64,000 nucleotides of DNA, taken from Gonatopus flavifemur (taxonomy: Eukaryota > Arthropoda > Insecta > Hymenoptera > Dryinidae). The notes beneath the pieces were generated by a model. That model ran no database searches. It worked only from the letters and a program-made list of their open reading frames with translations, and was not told the origin of the DNA. A program made the position numbers and the translations under genes. The stretch spans positions 7,192,001-7,256,000 of the forward strand of contig JAFFJZ010000003.1 of the NCBI GenBank assembly GCA_018340375.1, given 5' to 3'. Below, in pieces: positions 21,974 to 33,010 of the stretch (position 1 is the first letter of the stretch; every line of letters begins with the position of its first letter).

Positions 21974-22689
21974 CTAAAATGAGAGAATAAATTCGGTTTA
22001 GTTTATGATACAAATTACATCGAGAATGGATAATACAGTCGGATGAAAGCAAGCCCATGCTTAGAAGAAGACAAATCGAGTTTAATCAATTGTATCGAGG
22101 GTGAATGAAATGTTCTTCAATCTCAAAAAGAAAGCAAATTACAATTTTTAAGGTTAGATGAAATTGAGGTTCAATGAATTTCTTGTTATTGAAAGAGGGG
22201 ATATTTACCAGCGTAGAATTGAATGATTTGTATGCTGTTTTAATTGTATTTTATAACAGCTTTGGTTTATTTAAATGGATTGATTATTTTTCATACCATT
22301 CCAAAACAAAATTGCCTTTTATGAATGAAATCAAAACACTTGATCGGATTATGAAATTATGAATACTATACAATGCTGCGCTCTCTGTTCATAAATGCAG
22401 GAAACATCTTTGTAATTCAGTCGATAAATTTCAACTTCAACGATTCTAATAGTTCTAACAAATAATAAGTGATGAACGAATTTTGAAAATGCAATTTTAC
22501 GTCTAATTTATTCAATCTCATCATAAAAATCTATCATCATTCATTAGATTTCGATTCACGAATGTGTTCATGGACTGTTTTACCTACAGGGGAACAGAAC
22601 AATTCATTTTCAAAGTTCTCCTCTTTCTCCGCATGATTTTTCATGTTCATAAACTACGTTTGTTTATATCGACACGTGAGTGCAAAAAT
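21974..22689. promoter_or_regulatory. Divergent promoter region between mRpS33 and SURF6
   Basis: About 0.77 kb separates the two start codons. It must hold the non-coding first exon of mRpS33 (a GTAAAT donor candidate is at about 22208 on the minus strand) and both transcription starts. No strong TATA box is visible. The divergent pairing of two housekeeping genes, one for mitochondrial translation and one for ribosome assembly, fits a bidirectional promoter. Confidence 0.5.
22673..22678. promoter_or_regulatory. Canonical E-box CACGTG upstream of SURF6
   Basis: CACGTG lies 12 bp before the first in-frame ATG (22690) and 24 bp before the preferred one (22702). Ribosome-biogenesis genes in animals are well known Myc/Max targets through CACGTG sites close to their start. 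A single 6-mer can occur by chance. Confidence 0.35.
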
Positions 22690-22701
22690 ATGCAATTGAA
22701 A

Positions 22702-23973
22702 ATGTCAAAACCATTTAATTACAAATTTGTAAAACAATTGTTGCAAGAGGAGGATAAATTTATCACAGATATATTCTCAAAAATGCCCGTTTCCATAACT
22801 GAATCAGGTAACAATCATATTTTATCGATTAACCTAACCTCGTGAAGACTTGTGAATATACATATTATACAGATTCATTTAAAAACTGCATTGATTTTAG
22901 CTCATCCCAGTCCATATCTGAAACAAGAAACGGATTCCTCTACAAAAGGTTTGTATCAATGTAGTTTTTTATCTGGAAAATCATTCTAATGACCAAAACA
23001 CCTTACAGTCAAAGATGGACCATTATTCGGTACAAAAGAAAATAGAGCAAAAAGTTTCGAAGAGTTACAAGCTAGGCTAGATAAATTGAAGAGCGTGAAG
23101 AAGTTGAGTTATAAACAAAAACTTCTCAAAAAGGGATTGAAGAATAGGTTGAAGAAGAAAACCAAAAAAGAAGAGCGATTGATGCAAAAGAAACTAGCTC
23201 GAACTGAACATATGGCAAGCGGTGGAAGTAAAATCAAAACTGAAAATAATGACATGCCTAAAGTACCTAAACCTAAACCAGTTTTCAACTCTGAAGGTAA
23301 AATGGTGTTCAGCAAATTTGATTTTTCTGAAATTGGTACCAAAAAGAGACCTCCTAAAATGGACAAAGATCCAAAAAAGATATTACAAAAATTGGAACAG
23401 AAGAAAGAAAAATTAAAAAAGCTTGAAGAAGCGGGAGAAAAAGATAAAGTTATCGAAATCAAAGAGAAGGACGTGTGGCACTCTGCATTGGCAAAAGCAA
23501 GTGGAGAGAAGGTATGTATTCGGTTCAAATTCTTGATTAATCGATTATATCGATTTTGTCGATTTATTTAATTCAAATTCAACTATTATAACGACTAAAC
23601 GAATATAAAACAGTACTTTTCATTACTCCAATTTCAATGAGAAGAAGAGAACATAGCTTGATCCCCAAAATTGGTATTCTCTTCAAAATATTATAAAATC
23701 AATCAACTCCTTGGGAGTCAGAAAGTTTATATACGGTGTAATTGATTGTAGGTAAAGGATGATCCCGAGTTGCTGAAGAAATCTATCAAAAGGAAAGAGC
23801 AGCAGAAAGTTCAAAGCAGTAAGAAATGGAAATCTAGGTTAGAGAATGTACAAAAGACAAAACAAGAGAGACAAGAAAAACGGCAAGAAAATATTATGAA
23901 GAGGAAAAAAGAGAAAAAATTAAATAAATTAAAAAAAGCGTCGAAAAAAGGACGTGTGATACCTGGATTTTAG
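22702..23973 (+). CDS. Surf6: Surfeit locus protein 6 homologue (SURF6 / Rrp14 family), four exons
   Basis: Join 22702-22807, 22901-22948, 23009-23511 and 23752-23973, all with GT/AG introns and phases 1, 1, 0; total 879 nt, 292 residues. SURF6 is a nucleolar RNA-binding protein needed for assembly of ribosomal subunits (yeast Rrp14). Family marks: N-terminal FNYKFVKQLLQEED; KDGPLFGTKENRAKSFEELQ at the start of exon 3; a highly basic SYKQKLLKKGLKNRLKKK region; VFNSEGKMVFSKFDF; then, across the last junction, EKVKDDPELLKKSIKRKE and the C-terminal KKGRVIPGF. The product is Lys/Glu-rich and likely coiled-coil in its C-terminal half. Introns are 93, 60 and 240 nt. An earlier in-frame ATG at 22690 would add MQLK; both have an A at -3. 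It lies head-to-head with mRpS33. Confidence 0.95.
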
Positions 23974-23974
23974 A

Positions 23975-23980
23975 AATAAA
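23975..23980 (+). terminator. Poly(A) signal AATAAA after SURF6
   Basis: AATAAA begins one base after the SURF6 stop codon. This would give a very short 3' UTR; further AATAAA-like words occur downstream (for example near 24379), so longer transcripts are possible. Confidence 0.45.
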
Positions 23981-25172
23981 TTAATTTGTATGGTTATTGA
24001 TAATTGAATATAATTCGTCAAACTCGAATTTGTTGCGTTGATGAATTCTCTAATTTAATTTTATGTTTTCTTTGTTTCATCACAAAAACGGCTGCGTATT
24101 TATAATTCCCATCACTAACGTTCATTTAATCCTAGAATGTTTAATTGATCGATAATCCCACAAAGTATAATATCAATCTTTAATCTCAAGTCCATTGTGG
24201 GGAAATTAATTGAAAATTCATTGTATAAATATTCAGTTGAAAAGTTTGCAGTATAAAATATTTTTATGCTTCTAAAGTCAGTATTCCATGCAAACAGAAT
24301 TATGTAGAAACATAAAATTATTCTTCCAAGAACAAACTATATTGAAGTATATTTCGTAGTGATATAATATGTATCTAAAATAAAATATGCAACTTTGCTG
24401 ACTTCCCATTATGAATTTATAGACTTGAATAATTGATTTTGTGTAATAGAATACTTTTCCATGATAAATTACATCATGGTATTTGTTTTTATCGAATGCT
24501 TTGAAATTTCTTCTACACGGATTTTCAAGAGCCTTTTAAAGATCCATTCATAGAATTTGGTAAATTTTTATTAATTTATGTTGAGAAAAGTATTCTATTA
24601 AATAGTATCAATTGTCTGCTCATATTCTTTAAAGATGAATGAATTCTGTGATCTAAATACTTTATAATAATCTTATATCGCATCAAATTGATTAAAAATA
24701 TGTGATATTCCATGCTCTTATACCAAGTAATTTCGAAGCTCTCAAAATAACTGTATAAAACGTGAAGAATTATCCAAAATGAATGGGGAAGGAGTTTAAT
24801 TTCATTATTATCGAGTTTTTGCAATGTATTAGAAATGTCTCTATCACGAAAGCGAACTTACAGATATTTCAGAAGGTTATTAAATACCTTACAAACACCT
24901 TTTTATGTCCGTTTTCATAACGGAAACGTTTCTGATATATTACTGAAGGATCTGGTGCTATACAGGAATTGTATAAAAATTTGAAGAATAAAATATCAAA
25001 AATGTATTGAGAGCTCTTCTGTAACATTTTCAAGCTAATCTACCATTATTCAAATTGTTTATTTCTCTGCATAATTCTCCCTTCCATTCGAATGCGGAAC
25101 CTTAAACAATAGACTATTGTAAAAATACGAAGGTGCTACTAATAAAGATACACATCAGAACATAAATCATAC
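23981..25172. other. No gene seen; convergent intergenic region
   Basis: AT-rich sequence between the end of SURF6 (plus) and the presumed 3' end of the membrane-protein gene (minus). The 82-codon minus ORF at 24576-24824 has no support. Confidence 0.5.
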
Positions 25173-25178
25173 TTTATT
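25173..25178 (-). terminator. Poly(A) signal for the minus-strand membrane-protein gene
   Basis: AATAAA on the minus strand, about 590 nt after the TAG of the terminal exon at 25760-25924. No other AATAAA is obvious nearer. It supports that exon as the real 3' end of the gene. Confidence 0.45.
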
Positions 25179-25696
25179 TGTACAGAATTAATTTTTGTAT
25201 CATACATATCAACAAGTTTACATATTTACATCAACATTTGATTTTTATTAATGGCATTTTGTCGTAACTGGTCATTGTATGCTCCATCGTACACCGCATA
25301 TTTTCATATTATTTTTTTCTTCACATTTAGTTTTGTAAAAAGCCCTGTGACTACAGGCGTGTGAATATAATATACTTATATAAAATGTACTTTGTTGGAA
25401 GTATTCGCCTCAACTGTACGCGCAGCGAAGCCGTATACGAAATTTATATAGCTTTTATTTTCTTTTGACGCGTACACATATGTGTATGGGTATGATATAT
25501 ATGATCTATGGCACTTTTTTCACTAAAAAATTAGTTGATCTTTCTCATTTTCCTTCAATTTGGGCTCTTCTGTTCGAGGATTCAGTTTTTGGACGATTTG
25601 TTCTAGGAATAATTCAAATTAGTCCTTGAATTCTCTTTTATCGTTTTGATCTTTGGGTACAAATGGATGACGTACACGTACATGTTTTTTTCACTA

Positions 25697-25759
25697 TCAG
25701 TAGATGATAGGCAAATCCAGCACTAGGGCTTCGATGAAACCACCCTCTTCCACCTCCTG
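25697..25759 (-). other. Open frame continuing 20 codons past a TAG (possible stop-codon readthrough)
   Basis: After TAG (25762-25760) the frame of the terminal exon continues QEVEEGGFIEALVLDLPIIY to TGA (25699-25697), which is followed directly by TAG and TGA in the same frame. The stretch is as GC-rich and coding-like as the exon before it, with hydrophobic and acidic residues in a plausible tail. The context is TAG followed by C. A 20-codon open run is not rare by chance, so conservation must decide. Confidence 0.3.
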
Positions 25760-25924
25760 CTAGGTATCCGTAAACGCTTCGGTCAGCGTATTCGCTTGCG
25801 TCAAAGTTGTCCATAACGGGCTATGATCCACAGGTAACGGCACTACCAAGGATTTCGATGGTCGAGGAGACCTATAATACCAATAAGATTCTTGTTCATC
25901 ACTTGAAGATTCTTGCCAAATTTT
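25760..25924 (-). CDS. Candidate terminal exon B of the membrane-protein gene
   Basis: Acceptor GCTTGTAG just before 25924. The only long frame is phase 0 (the AG belongs to an in-frame TAG, so the exon must start exactly there). It encodes 54 residues beginning KIWQESSSDEQESYWYYRSP, later VVPLPVDHSPLWTTLTQANT, to a TAG. It is a Ser/Asp/Glu- and aromatic-rich cytoplasmic tail type sequence. Joining needs a phase-0 donor; the best I see is ACG|GTATCG inside the 26.7 kb exon (after 26783), giving an alternative tail to the one ending at 26663. A long 3' UTR with a poly(A) signal at 25173-25178 follows. The exact join is unresolved. Confidence 0.5.
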   Translation of the reverse strand, partial: KIWQESSSDEQESYWYYRSPRPSKSLVVPLPVDHSPLWTTLTQANTLTEAFTDT

Positions 25925-26662
25925 CTACAAGCATGAAATTTACATTTATACAATTATGAGATAGTTCAAGAAAAGTGCTTTATGAGGTTTTAATAATGAA
26001 TATTTGAGGATTTAGAACGTGAGTTTCAAATTCATAAATGTTCATGATTTGAATTCTTATCTATTCAGTGGTATTTGTTTCCCTGACATTCTTGTTTGGC
26101 GTAGAATTTTGAAATTTTAATTTTGAATTGGAATAAACACAATTTCATTTTGTTGCTTCAAAAATTGAACCGAAAAGAATTCAAATGGATGGAAATGAAT
26201 AAAAAATGTATCGTGTGCGTGAAATTGATAGAAACGTTAAATATATTTTGAAATTATATCAAGGATGAGATAATATTGATCAGGCATTATCAGCGAACAG
26301 ACAATTGAGATATCTTGTGGATGTACACGGAATATTCAAATAAGATTATTTTAGATAAGTATTATACATCTATCTATACATCGAATTGCGGGAATCCCCA
26401 CATATCTGTATATACTTGAAAATTCTAGGAGAAAATTTCTTTGAAACACTTGTAAGATCGTCGCATTTTTCTGTAAAAAAAATTTGAGGAATATTTCAAA
26501 GAATTATTTCGAAGTTGCAAAGAAATTTTCTCACTGAAATAAATTCATATCTCGCTCGAATTGAATCGTTTTAAACAATGTCACATCCAGTTTATAATTT
26601 TGCTCATAAAATACCTTCAATTTAAAGAAAAAATTTAACCTGGACAGTGCCGAGGCTGAATG

Positions 26663-26808
26663 TTAATCTGGACTGCTGAGTTCTAAGGCAGTACTTTGTT
26701 CTTGATCCGAACGTTCTTCCACAACAGTGTCCAACTCCAAAGATGGAAACGCTCTGGATCCTCGATCGTTTCTCAGCGATACCGTTCTGACAGGTCGATC
26801 GACGCCAG
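26663..26808 (-). CDS. Membrane-protein gene: cytoplasmic-tail exon, terminal version A
   Basis: Acceptor GCTGCACACAG ends at 26809; the exon completes the codon left by the 31.7 kb exon (phase 1) and encodes 48 residues: GVDRPVRTVSLRNDRGSRAF, then LELDTVVEERSDQEQ and a C-terminus LELSSPD before TAA (26665-26663). The frame is open throughout and the residues look like an intracellular tail with basic, Ser and acidic stretches. No AATAAA lies close downstream, so this ending may be minor, or the exon may be spliced from an internal donor (ACG|GTATCG) to exon B. Confidence 0.6.
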
Positions 26809-28347
26809 CTGTGTGCAGCAAAAATACAGAATAATGTTAACCATCATATCGTACAAAGTATCTAAATAATATTAATAAATAATTGTAGAAGAATTGTTGG
26901 CATTAGATACATCATTTACAATTAGCAATTCCTGCGTTTTATGAAAAGCCAAACTACGCTCTATCATCGAGCTTGAAGATGTTTTGGGCGTGATGCATAA
27001 TCATGTGAAAATTTCATCCTCAAACTAGAGCTCATTTAAATCATATCTCATTCTATGATTATTATTATTATACAACTTTTTAATTGAAATTTTTATGAAT
27101 TTTGATTATGATAAATTCATATCTAGGTTTCATATATTTTCACATGAGGGTGTATACGTTAATGATGCACGACATTCGTTGTATTCATCCCTGCTTAAAA
27201 TTTTCTATGGAAAACTATAATTCACTACATGAAGAATGACGCTTTACTGCAGAATATGAATAGTAAATCAGTGTTTTGTTTCGATAATTCAATGTGCATA
27301 TACAACTTTTAATGACTCGTAAGTGTAGTTTTAAATGGTAAAGGAAATATACTATGATAATATATTCTGTAATTACATGATTTACTTTTGAAATTTTATA
27401 TGATTATATATAACTTATATGTAATCTTTATTGAATTATACATAAATTATATATATAAGTTTGAAAATTATACTCGATCAGGGATTAGAACTCCATCATT
27501 TTCATTATTACATGAATTTATGAAGTAATTTAACCAGAATTTCAAATGAAAAAGATAATTTTCAATCCATTAATTACAAAAAATATTTTGTTTCAAGATT
27601 CTTTTCACAACTAAACCATGAAAACTTGCAATATAAAGACTGATCGGGTTTACGTTCACTGATCGGCTGTTGGGTCTCTTACCTTATTACGATATAGTTT
27701 ACACCTCATTCAAAATTTCATGTATCATTAAAACTCCAGATCCATGTTGAACTTCTAATTTACAATACTCATTGAGAATTCATTCTTCTATCAATAGTTT
27801 TCTATTGAAAATTTCATGCAAGGATGTTTTTGATGAAAGGTGTATCAAGTCTCGATCAATATTTTATAAATTTCAACAGAAATTCGACAATTTTTTGTAT
27901 AAAAAATATCTATACAGTTAAATATCGCCCATCACCACTATTCTTATTTCGCAACAGAATATTCTGCGTAGTTGCATACATGCAGAATGATGCATTTGCT
28001 AGCATCTAAATATGCATATATTTTGGCCTGAATTTACTAGCAATTAGCAACGTGATATTTGATAAATAATTGAATATATAGGAGATAAAACAATATTTAA
28101 TCCCCAAATACTCTTTTTATGGTTATTTTAAATATGCAACCAATTTTTCAACTATAGCAAATCTGGTAGAGGAATTCAATGTATTTTCAGGAATAGGAAT
28201 TTCATAGGAATTCATATTTTATGCACCACAATTAGATGATTTTTGAAGAACAACAGAGTTCTTAAATTATTCTGATGGTGTTGCATAAGACATCTTTTAA
28301 AAAACTATAAGATATATTTTGAGGAACTCTTATTTCTAAGATAATTT

Positions 28348-28601
28348 CCCACATAGAACTTTTAATGTTCAAGATATCTTGAGAAACTATTGAGAAAAGC
28401 TTAAGAAGTCTTGTGCAACTTGTAAACAACATATTTTAGAATATTCAAGACTTGTCTTCCGGGATGTTCTCTTTTAGACACCTCATAGAAATCTTTTAGA
28501 AGTGAGAATTATTTTAGATATCTTAAAGATATCTTTTTGTGTTGCATAAGACTTCTCAAGGTTGTCTCGAGATATCTTTTAGATATGAAATACTGTGTGG
28601 G
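28348..28601. mobile_element. Foldback element with CCCACA ends, copy 1
   Basis: Ends are CCCACATAG and CTGTGTGGG. Arms hold AAGATATCTTGAG, TTAAGAAGTCTT and related words in mirrored order. A further partial copy of the same words precedes it (28240-28347). The sequence is dominated by AGATATCTTT palindromes. Confidence 0.7.
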
Positions 28602-29182
28602 TTGAGATATCTTTCTGAAGTCTATGTTTGTTTTTCTAAAATATGCAGCAATCCTAAGCTTTGCAAATCGATTCTACTAAGCTAGCTGAACGAACATTTG
28701 ATTCTAACGCCACTTTTATGATATCTAAAATATTTATTCAGTAGAGTTCTCAAATTTATGAATATCAAGAGAACAGTCAAGATATGAAAATAGAAAAAAC
28801 ATTCATTGCGATAAAATCAGTATTAGCCCCAAGCAGCACAAATATGGTTGATAAATTCGTCAGAGTTCATTTGGTGCTCTTGAAAAGTCCCTGTTATGGC
28901 CACATCTTGAGAATAAATGATATTCAAAATATTCACTGCGCGCGCTCTCCCGCGCATGTTCATTCGATGTAGTCATAACGGAAGTTTATTTGAGACTATG
29001 GTATGCTGTCTGGGAATGCCAAGTTCAAATATGCAACAGCTCTCAAGGCCGAAAAACTTAGTTGTGATAAGCGTGAAATTTTACCTACGTCATCTCTTGG
29101 AGCTACGTTCGCCAAAAATAAAAGTAAGTAAATTATTTCTGACACGGTTTTTCATGAAATTATATTTCTAAGAAGAGCAGAT

Positions 29183-29467
29183 CCCACACAGCACTTTTGG
29201 TCTTCAAGATATCTTGAGGAACTGTTCAGAGAAGTTTAAGAAGTCTTATGCAACATGAAAAGATATCCTTGAGATGTCTAAAACAGTTCTTACTTCTGAA
29301 AGAAACTTTCTAAAACTTTTCTTCCGAGATTATATCTTTTAGACATCTTATAGAAATCTTTTAGAAGTAAAAACTGTTTTAGATCTCTTAAAGATATCTC
29401 TTCATGTTGCATAAGACCTCTTAAATCTGGTTTGAGATATCTTTTAGAACTGAAATTTTGCGTGGGA
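29183..29467. mobile_element. Foldback element with CCCACA ends, copy 2
   Basis: GATCCCACACAGCACTTTTG at the left and TTTTGCGTGGGATC at the right. Shares with 28348-28601 the order CTTCAAGATATCTTGAGGAA, AAGTCTTATGCAAC, CTTTTAGACATCTTATAGAA, TCTTAAAGATATCT, GTTGCATAAGAC. The 62-codon minus ORF at 29290-29478 lies within it and is discounted. Confidence 0.75.
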
Positions 29468-29486
29468 TCTGTTTTCAATGAACATT

Positions 29487-30230
29487 TCGTGTCTCGCGAT
29501 ATCTTTGAGACGAGTTCAAGATGTTTTTTAGATGTCTCAAACTCTTTTGATATCTAAAAGATATCTAAAGGTGTTGTATAAGATATTTTAAACTCGGCTC
29601 AAAAATATTTGTTTCCTGAGATCATAAGGAAACGTATACGTAGCATAAAAGTATCACTGAAAAAAACAATTTATTCCAATCGAAGAATATCCTGTTGATT
29701 CTAATAAATACATTTCTATGGTACAGGGCACATAAATATTCATTTGAGTGGAATAAATGTCCTTTACAGTGTGACATCTTATTTATTATGAGACACTGTG
29801 AACAGAGTATTCCATTATCACGCGATGGAAACCTAATGCATATTGGATTTATGTATAGGGTTGATTACTTCGACTCGGAATATTCCCTTTTTTTTTTAAT
29901 TCGGAAGAGATTTTAAATCTGCTAGAAGCCGGTTTACTATAATGAGGTTTGAGTTATATATACAGAATATATGGTACATGTATAAAATATATATATAATA
30001 TATGTGTATCATTTCTGTCTGCTCAGTTTTGGATCATTTTAAAAGATATCTTGAAGAATTCTAAAAGATGTCTTATGAAACACCAGGAGATATCTTCTGA
30101 AAATTCTCAAAGTTTTCTTTCCTTTCCCATTCGTGAGATATCTTTAGGTATTTCTTGAAGACATCTTTTAGAATGATTCAAGATATCTTTTAAAATATTC
30201 CGGAAAAATTCTTAAAAATTGATATATGTT
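29487..30230. repeat. Decayed relatives of the AGATATCTTT elements
   Basis: At 29487-29600 and 30030-30200 the same words recur (GATATCTAAAAGATATCTAA, AAAAGATATCTTGAAGAATT, GATATCTTTTA) without clear ends. Between them lies AT-rich DNA with a TATA-repeat stretch at 29976-30003. Confidence 0.5.
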
Positions 30231-31598
30231 GAAATTAAGTTTCAAGGGACATTTTTTTTTTAGAAGAAACAAATTGTCTCAAGAGTAATAAAAAATATGT
30301 AGTATATACAGTGTGTTTTCATGAATAATCACGCTGTAATTTTTTCCATGAATGTCACGAGTACCCAGAATTTTTGAAACGAATGTTTTCTATGCTATAT
30401 TTAACGAGTACCATAGTGACATTATCGAATCACTAGAATCCTTTGGTTCTGTTGGAAATTCTTATTTCTTACATGATTTGTTTTGTTTTGAAAAAAAAAA
30501 GTTTATGAGGATTTAAATGTTGATACACATTCATAATTAATTTCCTCATTATGTTGGCAATTTTTGAATACATTGCCAACTGATGTAAAAGTACAATACT
30601 TGGCCATCAACATTCGAATGTCTCGAAACCTCCGATGCAAAAGATCATCAAAGACTGTACCAGTACTTTCCGTATTCACGCTTGACCTAAGATACACAAG
30701 TTGTAGATATACGATACACGAATATACTTTTTGAACTATTGATGCATATCTCAAATATTAAAGAGCTAGAGGCAGGAAAACGATGTTCAGCAATGCGAAA
30801 AATGATTCTCCCTGGAGCATCATATTTTCTACATACACACGGCTTGATATGGTGCTAGTAAACTGACACTAACCACGATATAAAATGCAATTTCAAAATA
30901 ATGCACCGTGCAGAATAAGTTTCTTCATTTTATCGGAAGAAGCATCTTCGATACGTATGAAATATTTATTGGAACGTATTTCCCCACAGAAATGATCTGA
31001 TTTTCACTCCCAACGCGTTATCATAATTTCATGATTGATCAATTATTGAACATTGTTAGAAAATCAAAAGCAAAGTTTAATCCTGTTCGTGATAGTTGAT
31101 CCAAGATCTGCAGGGCTTCCACCTTTATTATTATTTTTCCTGATTGCTCATTCTAACCAACAAGAGTGAACGCCTTTTCTCATCTGTCGCTCTTCTCATT
31201 GAATCGATAAGTTTTACATTCCCTGTAATTGTTTCTAATTAGCGATCATAAGAAATCTATTTGTTTGATGTAAGAAGAGTATCGCATATCGATTTTTGTA
31301 TTGCACCCACAGGGCAAACGTTAAAGTACTCAAAGTGGAGACAGTGAGACTGTACATCACTTTCAAAAGCAGCTTATTCCATGAAGGGGTATCAAATTTC
31401 ATCCTCAAATACAAGATTGAACGAAACAAGTGATCTTATACAGCAATATGAAATTTCATATTATATCCACGATTTAAGATTTCGGTATTGGTTACTGAAC
31501 TTCAGCAATGACAAACAATCCACTCGAAGGTTCGCAAGCTTTACTTCGGTATAAACTTGAAAACATGGAATTTTTTGAAAATATGCAGTTGAACTCAC

Positions 31599-31784
31599 CT
31601 AAACGATGAACTGGACTAAATCGAACTAAACTTAGGGCGCCGTGATCCAAATCACAATTCCTTCTCCTGGCTCGTTCTCTGGCAAGTTTTGCTCTTCTAC
31701 GTAAACAGCATATGACCATAAGAGCGAGTATTGGAAAGCCCAAGATACAAGATACCATGGGAATTATGATACTTTCAGGTGTTA
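31599..31784 (-). CDS. Membrane-protein gene: transmembrane exon
   Basis: 186 nt with a strong acceptor (ATATTTTGTTTCAG) and a strong GTGAGT donor; phase 1 in and 1 out. It encodes TPESIIIP, then a hydrophobic segment with core CILGFPILALMVICC, then a stop-transfer run LRRRAKLARERARRR, and NCDLDHGALSLVRFSPVHRL. The order fixes the topology: ectodomain upstream, cytoplasmic tail downstream. This is the best-supported exon of the gene. I do not recognise the family; the tail has no kinase, phosphatase, ITAM or obvious PDZ-ligand motif in this exon. Confidence 0.75.
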
Positions 31785-31945
31785 CTGAAACAAAATATTA
31801 AAATTCAAATATGATTAATCAGAAAATTATAGTTACATCTTATTCCCGAGTCGAAAAATACTCTGTAATACTTGTTAGAGACTAATTAATTCTGTAATAC
31901 GCAACGAATCAGAGCTAAATCAGGTTTGACTTTTTGACTCGGGTT

Positions 31946-32240
31946 AGGAAGCGTCCATTAATTACGTGAGGCATTTTTGAGGATTTTCCGCAACTCCCTC
32001 CTCTCCCGCCCCTAATCTCACGTGAGATTTTTCAAAATTTGTGTTTTGAGTGTAAATACGTTGGATTATTAAAGAAAAACAAAAATATCAAAACAATAGC
32101 GATGAAATGAAATTTTTCAAAATTGTTTCATGCAATTTTACACTGTTTTCTGCGAGAAGAAAAATTACATGACATTTAATCATAAATTACTTGATGACCT
32201 TCCCCCTTTCAACACCTCGCGTAATTAATGGACGCCCCTT
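31946..32240. mobile_element. TIR element with GCGTCCATTAATTACGTGAGG ends
   Basis: The left end (31951-31971) is mirrored at 32214-32234 (CCTCGCGTAATTAATGGACGC). Only the terminal 25 bp or so are inverted; the interior is AT-rich without ORF. It lies inside an intron of the membrane-protein gene. I believe similar GTCCATTAATTACGT termini are common in insect genomes, but I cannot name the family with certainty. Confidence 0.75.
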
Positions 32241-32255
32241 TATACAATAAATGAC

Positions 32256-32521
32256 ACAGGTCAACAAAAACAAATTTTTCTTTGGTGCCCGATGAGATCT
32301 GATGACTGATTCGCAGTGCTTTTGGTGCGTCGAATGCGAAGAGAATATCAGATTTCTCGGATCAGCTCACTTTCTGTTATCTTTTATACATAATTTTATA
32401 TATAAAATATTATAAAACGTAGCTGATCCCACAAATTTGGTGTTGTTTTCGTATTCAGTACCCCAAAACTACTCCAAATCAGTTCTCAAACTTCAGGCAC
32501 CAAAATGGTTGTTGACCAGTG
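32256..32521. mobile_element. Foldback element with (A/T)GGTCAACAA ends
   Basis: Left CAGGTCAACAAAAAC, with TTTGGTGCC inside; right end GGCACCAAAATGGTTGTTGA then CCAGT. It follows the preceding element almost directly. No ORF. Confidence 0.65.
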
Positions 32522-32859
32522 AATCCAAGAATTCATTATTTGTCATCAATGAATGAATTATCTATTTAGAAGACCAATTTATTTTGGGCAAGTATTTTAT
32601 CATTCTATTTCATTGGATATATCGTGAATCTCAAAGAATATGCTATGGAGAGAGGACAAATGAACTATTTATTTGGTGAGAAGAAATTTTGTTTTCAGTG
32701 TAAGTCTTGAGTCTTTTGTCGTTTCTTGGATTACCCAAATTCTTGAGAGAATTAAATGACCTTAATGAGCATATTTCTCTGAATTACTTGAAATTTTTTC
32801 TGAAAATGATTGATTCGCAGGAAACGAGAGAAATTATACATAACGATTTTTTTTATCCG

Positions 32860-33010
32860 CGGCAGCAAAAAATGTTTCCCATTCTGCATATAATGCTGAA
32901 AAATGTTGCTGTTTTAATGATTCACGTTGCTCTCACGGCAACCCAGTTAGCTATAACAGCGATTATATCTTGATTTGCTTCGTGTGCAAATTTTTTTCCT
33001 GCGCGTGAAA
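32860..33010. repeat. AGCTATAACAGC-type repeat
   Basis: Holds CAGCAAAAAATG, GTTGCTGTTTTAATG, AGTTAGCTATAACAGCGA and ends TTTTTTTCCTGCGCGTGAA, matching the word set of 12425-12590, 14441-14671 and 41630-41780. Confidence 0.5.

Larger units (their letters stand above)
26809..31598. other. Intron of the membrane-protein gene, filled with repeats
   Basis: About 4.8 kb. Contains an AT module (27400-27490) and a cluster of related foldback elements (28240-30230, listed separately). A GC-rich spot CTGCGCGCGCTCTCCCGCGC is at about 28936-28955. The ORFs here (28917-29171 plus; 30503-30754 minus, 83 codons) are unsupported. Confidence 0.5.
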
